From NCBI RefSeq assembly GCF_003841465.1, contig NZ_REFZ01000011.1, positions 62,001-126,000 on the forward strand: 64,000 nt of DNA, read 5' to 3'. Made by a program: the position numbers and the translations under genes. Shown in pieces: positions 43,158 through 51,598 of this stretch; position 1 is the first letter of the stretch, and every line of letters starts with the position of its first letter. The DNA comes from Natrarchaeobius oligotrophus. GTDB lineage: Archaea > Halobacteriota > Halobacteria > Halobacteriales > Natrialbaceae. A model generated the notes under the pieces. It was not told where the DNA came from. It made no database searches and saw only the letters and a program-made list of their open reading frames with translations.

Positions 43158-44177
43158 ATGGACCGCATCGTGCTTGGCAACGAGGAGTTCGAGGGGCGCA
43201 ACAACGCGTACGTCCTCGTCGACGAGGGGACCGACGACCTCGCGCTCGTCGACACCGGCGTCTCGACCCCCGAAATTCGCTCGGACCTCGAGAAGGGCCT
43301 CGCGGCGCGCGGCTACGAGTTCGCGGACGTCGACGACGTCGTCCTCACGCACTTTCACGTCGATCACGCCGGGCTGGCCGGCGAGATTCAGGCCGAAAGC
43401 GACGCGACGGTCTACGTCCACGAGGCCGACGCACCGCTGATCGAGGCGGAGCCCGACGCCGTCGCTGCACTCGACGAGCGCCGGCGCGACCTCCTCGAGG
43501 CGTGGGGTGTTCCCGACGGGCCGAAAGACGAACTGCTGGCGCTGCTCGAGGGTGCGCGGGCGATCGAAGGCGAGCCGGCGGACGCGACGCCGATCGAGGA
43601 CGGAACCGTCCTCGAAGTCGGCGGCACGACGCTCGAGACGGTCCACGCGCCGGGACACGCCGCCGGCCTCTGCTGTTTCGAGATCGTAGACGGGAGCAAC
43701 GGTCGCGCGGCCGACGGCGGGAGCGAGCCGGGTTCGGAGGCGTTCGTTGGTGACGCGATCCTCCCCGTCTACACGCCGAACGTGGGCGGGGCGGACGTCC
43801 GGGTCGACCGCCCGCTCGAGAAGTACCTCGCGACGCTCCGGCGGATCGCCGGGCAAGAGTACGACCGCGTCTGGCCGGGCCACCGCGATCCGATCGACGA
43901 TCCCGCCGGTCGGGCGATGACGATCCTCGAACACCACCGCGAGCGGACCGGCAACGTCCTCGACGTCCTCCGCGAACACGGCCCCGCCGACGCCTGGACG
44001 GTCAGCGCTCACCTCTTCGGCGATCTCGAGGGGATCCACATCGTCCACGGACCCGGCGAAGCGTACGCCCACCTCGACCACCTGCGTCACGAGGAGATCG
44101 TCGAGATCGAAGACGAGGAGTACCGTCTGGTCGCGGACGACGTCGATCTCGAGGAACTCGTGTCCGAGACGGGCTGA
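43158..44177 (+). CDS. MBL-fold metallo-hydrolase
   Basis: A 339-residue metallo-beta-lactamase-fold hydrolase. The metal motif is LTHFHVDHAGLAGE (HxHxDH), followed by HAPGHAAGLCCFE, FVGDAILPVYTPNVGG and WPGHRDPIDDP. A C-terminal winged-helix-like region (VLREHGPADAWTVSAHLFG) is typical of the LACTB2-like group. Substrate unknown. The ATG at 43158 is 1 bp after the gatB stop, so it is probably co-transcribed with gatB. Confidence 0.85.
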   Translation: MDRIVLGNEEFEGRNNAYVLVDEGTDDLALVDTGVSTPEIRSDLEKGLAARGYEFADVDDVVLTHFHVDHAGLAGEIQAESDATVYVHEADAPLIEAEPDAVAALDERRRDLLEAWGVPDGPKDELLALLEGARAIEGEPADATPIEDGTVLEVGGTTLETVHAPGHAAGLCCFEIVDGSNGRAADGGSEPGSEAFVGDAILPVYTPNVGGADVRVDRPLEKYLATLRRIAGQEYDRVWPGHRDPIDDPAGRAMTILEHHRERTGNVLDVLREHGPADAWTVSAHLFGDLEGIHIVHGPGEAYAHLDHLRHEEIVEIEDEEYRLVADDVDLEELVSETG

Positions 44178-44282
44178 ACTTCGGGTAGCCGATTCGATGC
44201 CGACTCGGACGCGTTCTCTCGAGCGGCCCGCCGTCCTCGCTGATACTGCCGGCCACAACGATACGTGTGAGTCCGTCGACGA

Positions 44283-44423
44283 ATGGGTATGGTCAGAGCC
44301 TCGACGGTCGTGATCCTCGCGGGGATCGCGTTGCTGTTCGTTCCGATTCCGCCGGTCGCGACGATCCTCGGCGTCCTTACGATCGTCGTGGGCGTCGGTC
44401 TCAGACTCCTTACCGATCTGTGA
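44283..44423 (+). CDS. Very small membrane protein
   Basis: A 46-residue, strongly hydrophobic frame: MGMVRASTVVILAGIALLFV then PIPPVATILGVLTIVVGVGL. It forms one or two TM helices with a short charged end (RLLTDL). The length and hydrophobicity are those of many haloarchaeal mini membrane proteins. No TATA is obvious. A second ATG is 6 bp in. Confidence 0.5.
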   Translation: MGMVRASTVVILAGIALLFVPIPPVATILGVLTIVVGVGLRLLTDL

Positions 44424-44806
44424 GAGCAGCGCCAGCCGCGAAAGGCGGTTTCGGCGTTCGCCGGGTCAGCGGCCGTATCTCGCGTCACGGCCCGCTCGAG
44501 CGGAGAGCGACAGGGCCGTGGAGACACCGGCGGACTCGCGCTTTCGAACGTCGTGTGCGGCGTGGTCCGACAGCGCAGAATTCGCCACAGACAGCGTGGA
44601 ATTCGATACCGACTTTCGCGGTGGAAGCCGTCGAGCACGCTGTCGTACGATACTGTCCGTTAGTACCGGCACACCCGCGACCCGGGCGGCGGGTGTGCCG
44701 GTACATCGGTACAGCAATCCGTATCAGTGAGTTCGTGGTGAGAGTCACCGGAGCTGTCAACCGTGTGAACGCTTTATCGGGTTCGCAGGTGTGGAGAGAA
44801 CGGACC
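44424..44806. other. Intergenic region with palindromic repeat element
   Basis: 383 bp with no supported gene. It contains a long palindromic element (44645-44727, listed separately) and the adh promoter (GCTTTATCGG at 44771-44780, about 32 bp before the ATG). The rest shows nothing. Confidence 0.6.
44645..44727. repeat. Palindromic repeat element, copy 1
   Basis: Core arms GTACCGGCACACCCG (44663-44677) and CGGGTGTGCCGGTAC (44690-44704) pair perfectly around a GC-rich 12-bp loop region. Outer imperfect arms extend to 44645-44727. The right end GGTACAGCAATCCGTATCAG (44708-44727) is, with one more base, identical as a 21-mer to the reverse complement of 54675-54695 after hemA. Confidence 0.6.
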
Positions 44807-45859
44807 ATGAAGGCATTCGTCATGGAAGAGATCGGCGAGACGGGGATCACGGAGAAAGCGCGTCCCGAACCGGGACCGACGGACGCGATCTTGAAACCGA
44901 CGAAGGGGTTGATCTGCACGTCGGATTGTCACACCGTCCACGGTGCGGTCGGCGAGCGCGAAGACCTCACGCTCGGCCACGAGGTAGTCGGCGTCGTGGA
45001 CGAGGTGGGCGACTCCGTCACTGACTTCGACGCCGGCGACCGGGTCGCGGTCGGCGCGATCACTCCCGACTGGCACTCGAAAGCCGCACAGGACGGCCAC
45101 CCGTCCCAGTCCAATCAGGCGCTGGGCGGGTGGAAGTTCGCGAACGTGAAAGACGGGACGTTCGCGGAATACGCCCACGTAAACGACGCGGACGGGAACC
45201 TCGCACACATCCCCGACGACGTCAGCGACCACGAAGCGGTGTACACCGCGGACATGATGTCGACCGGATTCGCCGCCGCGGAGAACGCGGACGTTCCGGT
45301 CGGCGGTCGAGTTGTCGTCTTCGCACAGGGTCCGGTCGGGTTGATGGCCACCAAAGGTGCGGCGTTACAGGGTGCCGGAGAGATAATCGCCGTCGAAACC
45401 GTCGACGCGCGACAGGAACTCGCCGTGGAGTACGGCGCGGATCACGTGGTCGATTTCCAGGAAGGAGATCCGGTCGAGCAGATCATGGAACTGACCGACG
45501 GAGAGGGCGTCGACGCGGCCATCGAGGCGCTGGGCACGGACCGGACGTTACAGGACTGTATCAAGGTCGTGAAACCGGGAGGGACCGTCTCGAACGTCGG
45601 CTACCACGGCGACGGCGAGTTTCGTCGCATTCCCCGCGAGGAGTGGGGCGTCGGAATGGCCGAAATCGACATCGTGACCGACCTGTGTCCGGGTGGACGC
45701 CTGCGCATCGAACGGCTGTTGCGATTGCTCCAGACCGACCGTGTCGATCCGACCCACATGACGACACACGAGTTCGACTTCGCGGCGATCGAGGACGCGT
45801 TCGAGATGATGGACGAGAAAGCAAACGGCATCATCAAACCGCTCATCCACTTCGACTGA
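44807..45859 (+). CDS. NAD(P)-dependent alcohol dehydrogenase, secondary-ADH type
   Basis: A zinc-dependent medium-chain dehydrogenase of 350 residues. It resembles the tetrameric secondary alcohol dehydrogenases (Thermoanaerobacter type): LICTSDCHTVHG with the catalytic Cys, LGHEVVGVVDEVG with the His ligand, VGAITPDWHSK, and TADMMSTGFAAAE with the Asp ligand. AQGPVGLMATKGAA is the coenzyme site, and GMAEIDIVTDLCPGGRLRIE is a signature of this group. It should interconvert secondary alcohols and ketones or aldehydes; coenzyme preference is not clear. The ATG at 44807 follows a GCTTTATC box by about 32 bp. Confidence 0.88.
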   Translation: MKAFVMEEIGETGITEKARPEPGPTDAILKPTKGLICTSDCHTVHGAVGEREDLTLGHEVVGVVDEVGDSVTDFDAGDRVAVGAITPDWHSKAAQDGHPSQSNQALGGWKFANVKDGTFAEYAHVNDADGNLAHIPDDVSDHEAVYTADMMSTGFAAAENADVPVGGRVVVFAQGPVGLMATKGAALQGAGEIIAVETVDARQELAVEYGADHVVDFQEGDPVEQIMELTDGEGVDAAIEALGTDRTLQDCIKVVKPGGTVSNVGYHGDGEFRRIPREEWGVGMAEIDIVTDLCPGGRLRIERLLRLLQTDRVDPTHMTTHEFDFAAIEDAFEMMDEKANGIIKPLIHFD

Positions 45860-45953
45860 TCGCCACGCGCTCGAGACGGGTTCGGACGTCGAACTCGTCG
45901 TTCGAGCTGCCGTTAGGCCCTCGATTTTAGCCGCACCGGTCCGAAGGACCGGT

Positions 45954-47249
45954 ATGACGAACGTTCCGCGAGCCGTCGTCGTCGGCGGTGGACTGGCCGG
46001 ACTCGTCGCCGCGCGTCACCTCGCCGCCGGTGGTCTCGAGGTAACGCTTCTCGAGCGCCGCGATGCGGTCGGCGGACGAGTTCGAACGCGCGAGCGCGAC
46101 GGATATCGCTTCGACCGCGGATTCCAGGTTCTGTTCACCGCCTACCCCGCGGTCCGCCGGGAACTCGACCTCGAGTCGCTGGCGCTGTGCCGGTACGATC
46201 CGGGGGCGACGATCGCCCGGCCGGGACGGCGCTCGACGCTCGTCGATCCGCTCCGTCGACCGCGCGCGACAGCGAAGACGCTGGCCGCGCGGGACGTCTC
46301 GACGACGGACAAGGTCCGGGTCGCGGCGCTTCGGTGGCGACTCGGACGAGCCGATCCCGAGACGCTCTTCACCGGCGAGGACGAGTCGATCGAACGGTAC
46401 CTGCGCGAACGGGGATTTTCCGAACGGTTCCTCGAGAACTTCGCCCGCCCGTTCTACGGCGGGATCACCCTCGATCGGTCGCTGTCGACCTCGAGTCGAG
46501 TGTTCGAGTACACGTTCCGTGCGCTCGCGACGGGCGACGTCGCGGTTCCGGCGGCCGGGATGGGCGCGGTTGCGGAACAACTGGCCGAGCGGGTCGAAGA
46601 TGCGGGCGCAACGATCGAAACCGGCGTACCGGTCGAGTCGGTTGCGAGCGACGGGGTCGGTACGGACGGAGCGGCGAACGCGACCGTCGTCGCCGACGGT
46701 CGGACGATCGACGCGGATGCGGTCGTCGTTGCGACTGATCCGCCGACGGCTCGATCGCTGACCGGAGTGACCGACGTTCCGACCGACGCGCGGTCCTGTC
46801 TCACCCAGTACTACGGGGTACCGGAAGAATCGGCGCTGGGCGGGGAAAAGCGGCTCCTGTTGAATCCGACGGACGACGGCCCGAACCACGTCGTTCCCCA
46901 CAGCGCCGTCGCGCCGTCGCACGCGCCGGAAGGACGGACGCTGTTCAGCGCGACGTACCTGGGAACGCGCGAGGAGACCGACGAGGAACTGACCGAGACG
47001 ACGCGTCGCACGCTCGAGTCGTGGTTTCCAGGCCGACCGTTCGACGACCTCGAGCGACTCCACACGGACCGCATCGAGTTCGCACAGTTCGCACAGCCAC
47101 CGGGAATCCACGAGCGACTCCCCGGCGTGCGGGATCCGGACGGATCGATCTATCTGGCCGGCGAGTACACCCGCTGGTCGTCGATTCAGGGAGCGATGGA
47201 AAGCGGCCGGGACGCAGCGCGGGCGGTCGCGAGAGATCTGTCCGCGTGA
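45954..47249 (+). CDS. FAD-dependent amine oxidase/phytoene-desaturase-like protein
   Basis: A 431-residue flavoprotein. The N-terminal FAD site is AVVVGGGLAGLVAARHLAAG, followed by the GGRVRTRERDGYRFDRGFQV block, and the C-terminal FAD motif is YLAGEYTRWSSIQGAMESGR. It belongs to the NAD(P)-binding amine-oxidase superfamily with phytoene desaturase and protoporphyrinogen oxidase relatives. The substrate is not determined. The ATG at 45954 gives a normal N-terminus. Confidence 0.82.
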   Translation: MTNVPRAVVVGGGLAGLVAARHLAAGGLEVTLLERRDAVGGRVRTRERDGYRFDRGFQVLFTAYPAVRRELDLESLALCRYDPGATIARPGRRSTLVDPLRRPRATAKTLAARDVSTTDKVRVAALRWRLGRADPETLFTGEDESIERYLRERGFSERFLENFARPFYGGITLDRSLSTSSRVFEYTFRALATGDVAVPAAGMGAVAEQLAERVEDAGATIETGVPVESVASDGVGTDGAANATVVADGRTIDADAVVVATDPPTARSLTGVTDVPTDARSCLTQYYGVPEESALGGEKRLLLNPTDDGPNHVVPHSAVAPSHAPEGRTLFSATYLGTREETDEELTETTRRTLESWFPGRPFDDLERLHTDRIEFAQFAQPPGIHERLPGVRDPDGSIYLAGEYTRWSSIQGAMESGRDAARAVARDLSA

Positions 47250-47255
47250 CTTCCG

Positions 47256-47966
47256 TCACAGCAGCTCCCGGCACTTTCCCAGCGGCGGAAACCACAGCGC
47301 TTCGGCGGTCGCGTCGTCCCACACCACGGGGTGAACGGCGTCGGCGTCGGCGACCAGCGGCGACTGGAAGTCCCTGGTTCGCATCCCGTTGATCGTCGCC
47401 CCGGCGGCGGCGCGCGTAAACGCCGGCAGCATCAGAACCGACGCGCCGTCGTAGACTTCCGGCCCGTAGAGAAAACACGGACGCTTTCGCCCCTCGACCG
47501 ACAGCGCGGGGTGGTCGTGGCCGACGACGTACCGACTCGCGTCGGCGTCCGGTCGCTCGTGGCCGTGACAGACCACGGTCTCGCCGTCCGCGAGTCTGTA
47601 CTCGTCGGTCGTCGGTCCGTCGAAGACGTCCTCGAGCATCGCGTCGTGGTTGCCCGGCGTGACGACCAGCGACGCGCCGGCGTCGTCGACGGCCGCCTCG
47701 AGCGCGGTCAGGTCGCGGTCGACGCCGTGGGGAACGTATCCGAACGAGTGCAACAGGTCGCCGGCGACGACGACCGTCGCGGGTGCGGTTCGCTCAAGGA
47801 TCGACGTCAGCCGCTCGCGGAGTTCGGCACCGTCTCCGATCGGTGCGTCGACGCTCGAGGCGGCGGCGCGGCCCAGGTGGAGATCCGCGACGACGAGGGC
47901 GTCCGCTTCGGGGAGGGAAACGGCGCGATCGACGAACGCGATCTGCGGATCGGGCGCGGCGGTCAT
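47256..47966 (-). CDS. Metallophosphoesterase
   Basis: A 236-residue calcineurin-like phosphoesterase. The metal motifs are VVADLHLGRA (DxH), VVAGDLLHSFG (GDxxH-like), TPGNHDAML (GNHD), VCHGHE and VVGHDHPAL. This small archaeal type (YjfP/ICC-like) is often found near Lhr helicases or repair genes, but here it overlaps artA by 4 bp (ATGA). Substrate unknown. Confidence 0.82.
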   Translation of the reverse strand: MTAAPDPQIAFVDRAVSLPEADALVVADLHLGRAAASSVDAPIGDGAELRERLTSILERTAPATVVVAGDLLHSFGYVPHGVDRDLTALEAAVDDAGASLVVTPGNHDAMLEDVFDGPTTDEYRLADGETVVCHGHERPDADASRYVVGHDHPALSVEGRKRPCFLYGPEVYDGASVLMLPAFTRAAAGATINGMRTRDFQSPLVADADAVHPVVWDDATAEALWFPPLGKCRELL

Positions 47967-48973
47967 TGGTCTCGTTTCGAGCCGCCGTCGGCGCGAACCT
48001 CCTCGGTCCCGAGCGCCTCGAAGAGGTCGTACTCGTTACCCGTCAGGACGAACAGCACCTCCTCGAGGGGCTCGAGGACCTCGGGGACGATTTTGACCAC
48101 GAGGTAGGTGATGGCGACGAGGGCGATCACCGAGAGGAACTGGGAGATGTAGTTGTGCGCGACGAGAAAGGAGACGCGGTCGGGCTGTGCGCCCATGTAC
48201 GTGGTCATGAACGAGACCAGCCACTCCTGTTGGAACCAGCCGTAGGGGGAGGCCAGACTGATGAAGACGTTGCGACCCAGGTTGAGCAGCCAGATGATGC
48301 CGACTGCGAGACCGATGCCCGCGAGCTTTCGGCGTAGCGGGGCCTTGACGGCCGCGATCAGTCCGCCGAAGATCGCCATGCTCCCGATTCCGGTACAGGC
48401 GAGCACGATGTAGGTGGTTCGGCCGGTGACCGTCTCGTCGGGATCGAAGTCGAACCTGCTCTGGTAGCCGTTTGCCCCCTCGTTGATGCCGGGACTGTAC
48501 CCGAGCAGTTCCATCCCGACGTGCGTCTGGGCGGCGGTCGTCTCGATCAGCCACTGACGAACGAACGGAATCGTCTCGGCCGGGAGGTAGATCAACCCCA
48601 TGATCGCGACGGCCTTCGAAAGCAGGATGAGCGACTCGCGCCCCCCGTAAAGGAGGTAGCCGGTGTAGACACAAAGCGGCAGGGCGGCGAGCGCGAGGAC
48701 CGTCTGTAACGGGCTCTGAGCGTCGTAGTAGTAGTACGGCACCATCGTCAGCCAGAAGACGCCGAAGAGGAGCCAGGCCGCAGCCGCGAGGTGTCGAGCC
48801 GGATCCGTCGCGCCCCGCCAGTGGAGTACGACCGCCGCGAAAAAAGCCGCGATCGCGATCCACGCGAGGGCGTCGGTAAACTGCGATCCGAGAATCGCCG
48901 GGGCGACGACCGACGTCGACAGCGGCTCGAGGCCCGTCGAGCTCGCTCCCGCCACGGCTGGTGTAGACGGCAT
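47963..48973 (-). CDS. artA: Archaeosortase A
   Basis: Membrane transpeptidase-like enzyme that processes PGF-CTERM proteins and allows lipid anchoring of S-layer and other surface proteins. The 336 residues have about seven or eight TM helices. The catalytic Cys is in LACTGIGSMAIFG, the Arg in LNLGRNVFISLAS, and HNYISQFLSV carries the third conserved region, all archaeosortase landmarks. The archaetidylserine decarboxylase gene (29329-30018) and a protein with a PGF-CTERM-like tail (34660-35628) are in the same window. The ATG is at 48973. The phosphoesterase gene overlaps its stop. Confidence 0.92.
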   Translation of the reverse strand: MPSTPAVAGASSTGLEPLSTSVVAPAILGSQFTDALAWIAIAAFFAAVVLHWRGATDPARHLAAAAWLLFGVFWLTMVPYYYYDAQSPLQTVLALAALPLCVYTGYLLYGGRESLILLSKAVAIMGLIYLPAETIPFVRQWLIETTAAQTHVGMELLGYSPGINEGANGYQSRFDFDPDETVTGRTTYIVLACTGIGSMAIFGGLIAAVKAPLRRKLAGIGLAVGIIWLLNLGRNVFISLASPYGWFQQEWLVSFMTTYMGAQPDRVSFLVAHNYISQFLSVIALVAITYLVVKIVPEVLEPLEEVLFVLTGNEYDLFEALGTEEVRADGGSKRDQ

Positions 48974-49078
48974 TCAGGCGAACCGACGGACTCTCGTGGT
49001 ATCAACTTGACGCCTCGTCTCGATTCGCTCGAGGACGGGATAGCAATCCTTACGCCTATCGGTCGACTTACGCCCTCC

Positions 49079-49600
49079 GTGGACAGAATCCTTCTCAGCA
49101 CCGTCGCTTACCGTTCGCCCGAGGAGGTCTTTCCGTACGTGCGGTCGTTCACCGACTACCCGCGGTACACGGAGCACCTCGAGGACGTTCGCGTCCGCGG
49201 CGACGGCGGCGTCGGATCGATCTACGATTTGCACCTCGCGTGGTGGAAGCTCAGCTACACCGCAAACTCGAAGGTGACCGACGTTTCACCTCCGGAGTCC
49301 CTCGAGTGGCGACTCGTCAACGACGTCGACGCCCGCGGCGAGTGGCGCGTCGAGTCCGAACCGGAGGCGGCGCCGGCGGATCATGAGACCGCGAGTCGGA
49401 TCTACTTCGACGCCGTCTACGATCCGTACTCGGCCGACAGGAGCGCGATCTCGTTGCCGCGGTTCGTCTCGCTCGACTGGGTCGTCGACCGAGTTCGTCC
49501 GCGGCTGCTGTCCGAAGCCGAGACCGTCGTCGAACGGCTCGTCGCGGACATCGAAGGCGATCGGCGACCGGTCGAGCTGACGATCCACGAGATGCCCTGA
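49079..49600 (+). CDS. SRPBCC family protein (coenzyme Q-binding/START-like)
   Basis: A 173-residue START-like protein: AYRSPEEVFPYVRSFTDYPR is the normal first helix-strand, and DLHLAWWKLSYTANSKVTDV is a central strand pair. The C-terminal VDRVRPRLLSEAETVVERLV is a long helix. Such proteins bind hydrophobic ligands. I chose the GTG at 49079 (about 32 bp after an ATCCTTAC box); longer in-frame starts read into arginine-rich sequence. Confidence 0.75.
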   Translation: MDRILLSTVAYRSPEEVFPYVRSFTDYPRYTEHLEDVRVRGDGGVGSIYDLHLAWWKLSYTANSKVTDVSPPESLEWRLVNDVDARGEWRVESEPEAAPADHETASRIYFDAVYDPYSADRSAISLPRFVSLDWVVDRVRPRLLSEAETVVERLVADIEGDRRPVELTIHEMP

Positions 49601-49792
49601 TGCGATCCGGTGTATCGATTCAGCGGCGCACCGGAGTCGATCCCTCGGGACGAGCGGAACAATTCGTGGCGTTACTCCAGTGACCTTCGGAAACTGAGGG
49701 CGGTCGGTGACCACACAGCGCACACACAGCGGACTTCCCGTGTTGCACCCGCACAACTGATTTATCCGACAGTGTCGAATATGCAAAGAGGG

Positions 49793-50662
49793 ATGAACCA
49801 ACCAAACTGGCTCTCTGAGTCCGCGTATCCGTTCGACTCGCAGTACTTCGAGTCGGATGACGGGCGCATGCATTACGTGGATCGGGGAGCCGGCCATCCG
49901 ATCCTTCTGGTTCACGGGACACCAACGTGGTCGTTTCTCTACCGGAACCTTATCACCACGCTTTCACGGGACTATCGGGTGATCGCCGCGGATCATCTCG
50001 GGTTCGGACTCTCCGAGAAACCTGACGGTGCAGGGTATCGCCCGCAGGACCACGCCGATAGGCTCAGTAGTTTTATCGAGTATCTGGGACTGGGGCAGTT
50101 CACGCTCGTCGTCCACGACTTTGGCGGACCGATCGGACTGTCCTATGCGATCGACCACCCGGAACAGGTGTCCCGTCTCGTTCTATTCAACACGTGGTTA
50201 TGGTCGCTCACGGACGATACGACGATTAGAGCCGCAGATCTACTGCTGGGCGGATTACTCGGCCGACTCTTTTACTGCAGATACAACGGTTCTCCGCGTA
50301 TACTGCTGAAATACATGTGGGGAGACGAATCACCCCTCACCGACGAGATACACGCTCAGTATACGAGCCCGTTCTCGTCCGCCGGCGACAGGATCGCGCT
50401 ATTGGTGCTCGCGCGCGAATTGATCGGTTCCTCAGACTGGTATGAGTCGTTGTGGCACCAACGCGCACAGATAACACACAAACCGACCCTCGTCGCCTGG
50501 GGACTTCGAGACCCGTCCTTCGACGAGACGTATCTTGACCGGTGGGAATCGGAGCTTTCCAACGCAACCGTCCATCGACTTCCTGATACCGGTCATTTCG
50601 TTCCCGACGAAGCCGCAGATCACGTTATTCCGCTTCTGATGGAGTTCGTGACGGAGTCATAA
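49793..50662 (+). CDS. Alpha/beta hydrolase, haloalkane-dehalogenase-like
   Basis: A 289-residue hydrolase of the haloalkane/haloacid dehalogenase branch: LVHGTPTWSFLYRNL (oxyanion and halide Trp), AADHLGFGLSEKP, and LVVHDFGGPIGLSYA, in which the nucleophile is Asp rather than Ser. The catalytic His is in TGHFVPDEAADHV. The Asp nucleophile and TPTW motif point to dehalogenation or an epoxide-type reaction. A TTTATC box lies about 30 bp before the ATG at 49793; an ATG at 49781 is an alternative. Its codon use is more AT-rich than the neighbours, suggesting transfer. Confidence 0.8.
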   Translation: MNQPNWLSESAYPFDSQYFESDDGRMHYVDRGAGHPILLVHGTPTWSFLYRNLITTLSRDYRVIAADHLGFGLSEKPDGAGYRPQDHADRLSSFIEYLGLGQFTLVVHDFGGPIGLSYAIDHPEQVSRLVLFNTWLWSLTDDTTIRAADLLLGGLLGRLFYCRYNGSPRILLKYMWGDESPLTDEIHAQYTSPFSSAGDRIALLVLARELIGSSDWYESLWHQRAQITHKPTLVAWGLRDPSFDETYLDRWESELSNATVHRLPDTGHFVPDEAADHVIPLLMEFVTES

Positions 50663-50800
50663 CCCTACCGTGGCGACTACATCCGCTGGATGTTACACGC
50701 CGCTTGTGACACTTGGGGTATCGGTCGAGCGGGGCGTACAAGAGACGGAGCGAAAATCGGTCACCGACGGGTCTGGAGGGGGGCAGACGCGCGGTGGATG

Positions 50801-50854
50801 GTGTACCGGTTACACACTGGCCGGGTTGTGTGCCGGTTACACACTGGCCGGGTT
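50801..50854. repeat. Two 27-bp tandem repeats
   Basis: Copy 1 (50801-50827) and copy 2 (50828-50854) differ at one base. Each contains GTGTA/TACAC half-sites around CCGGT, then CACTGGCCGGGTT. They lie 65-118 bp upstream of the cupin gene start, a likely regulator-binding array. Confidence 0.55.
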
Positions 50855-50918
50855 CGACGACTCTCCGGGTTACCACGAATACTGCTTTATGCTCCCATAA
50901 GTCCAATTATAATTCGTG

Positions 50919-51410
50919 ATGAGTTCACAAGTTACGCCTTCCGCGAAGTACGACGTTACGATCGGTAAGCTCGGTGCGCGACTGAACACCTCCCGGACGG
51001 AGAACGAGGCGAACGTCGCCATCGTCGAACACACGCTCCCGCCGCACACGTTGGCAGCACCGCTTCACCGCCACAGCCGTGAGGACGAGATCTCCTACGT
51101 GCTGGACGGCGAGATGACCGTACTGGCCGACGATGAACTGACGACCGTCCCAGCCCACGAATCGGTCGTGAAAGGCCGGGAGGTCTGGCATACGTTCTGG
51201 AACGCGGGCGACGAACCGCTTCGCTTTCTCGAGATCATCGCACCGGGCGAGTTCTCGGAGTTCTTCGAGGAGATCTCACGTCTCTATCCTCTCGATCCCG
51301 CGGACGAGGAAGCACTCGCCCGCTTCGCGGAAATCTGCGAGCGGTATGACTTCGAGGCAGACCTTGAAAGCGTTCCCAAGCTCTGCCAGGAACACGACCT
51401 CCACGTGTAG
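50919..51410 (+). CDS. Cupin domain-containing protein
   Basis: A 163-residue cupin. The two motifs are HRHSREDEISYVLDGEMTVL and the C-terminal WHTFWNAGDEPLRFLEIIAP. The His residues of the first motif probably bind metal. Small stand-alone cupins of this kind include quercetin-dioxygenase-like and sugar-binding types, and the substrate cannot be told. A TTTATGC box at about 50886 lies 30 bp before the ATG at 50919. Two 27-bp repeats lie just upstream, suggesting specific regulation. Confidence 0.78.
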   Translation: MSSQVTPSAKYDVTIGKLGARLNTSRTENEANVAIVEHTLPPHTLAAPLHRHSREDEISYVLDGEMTVLADDELTTVPAHESVVKGREVWHTFWNAGDEPLRFLEIIAPGEFSEFFEEISRLYPLDPADEEALARFAEICERYDFEADLESVPKLCQEHDLHV

Positions 51411-51598
51411 GGGCCAAGACCGAGCAACTTCCACGGTTTCCGTATTCTATTCGCACTCGATGTCTTTTTCCACCGCTTTGTGCAGTATTGTGACGATGAT
51501 CCGTACGCGTCGTCCACGACTCGAGCGACGTCGTGAACGCTGTGGCCCGACCTGCCGAGTCCGGTTCGCTTATGTCTCGGCGCTGCCGAGATTCTCGC

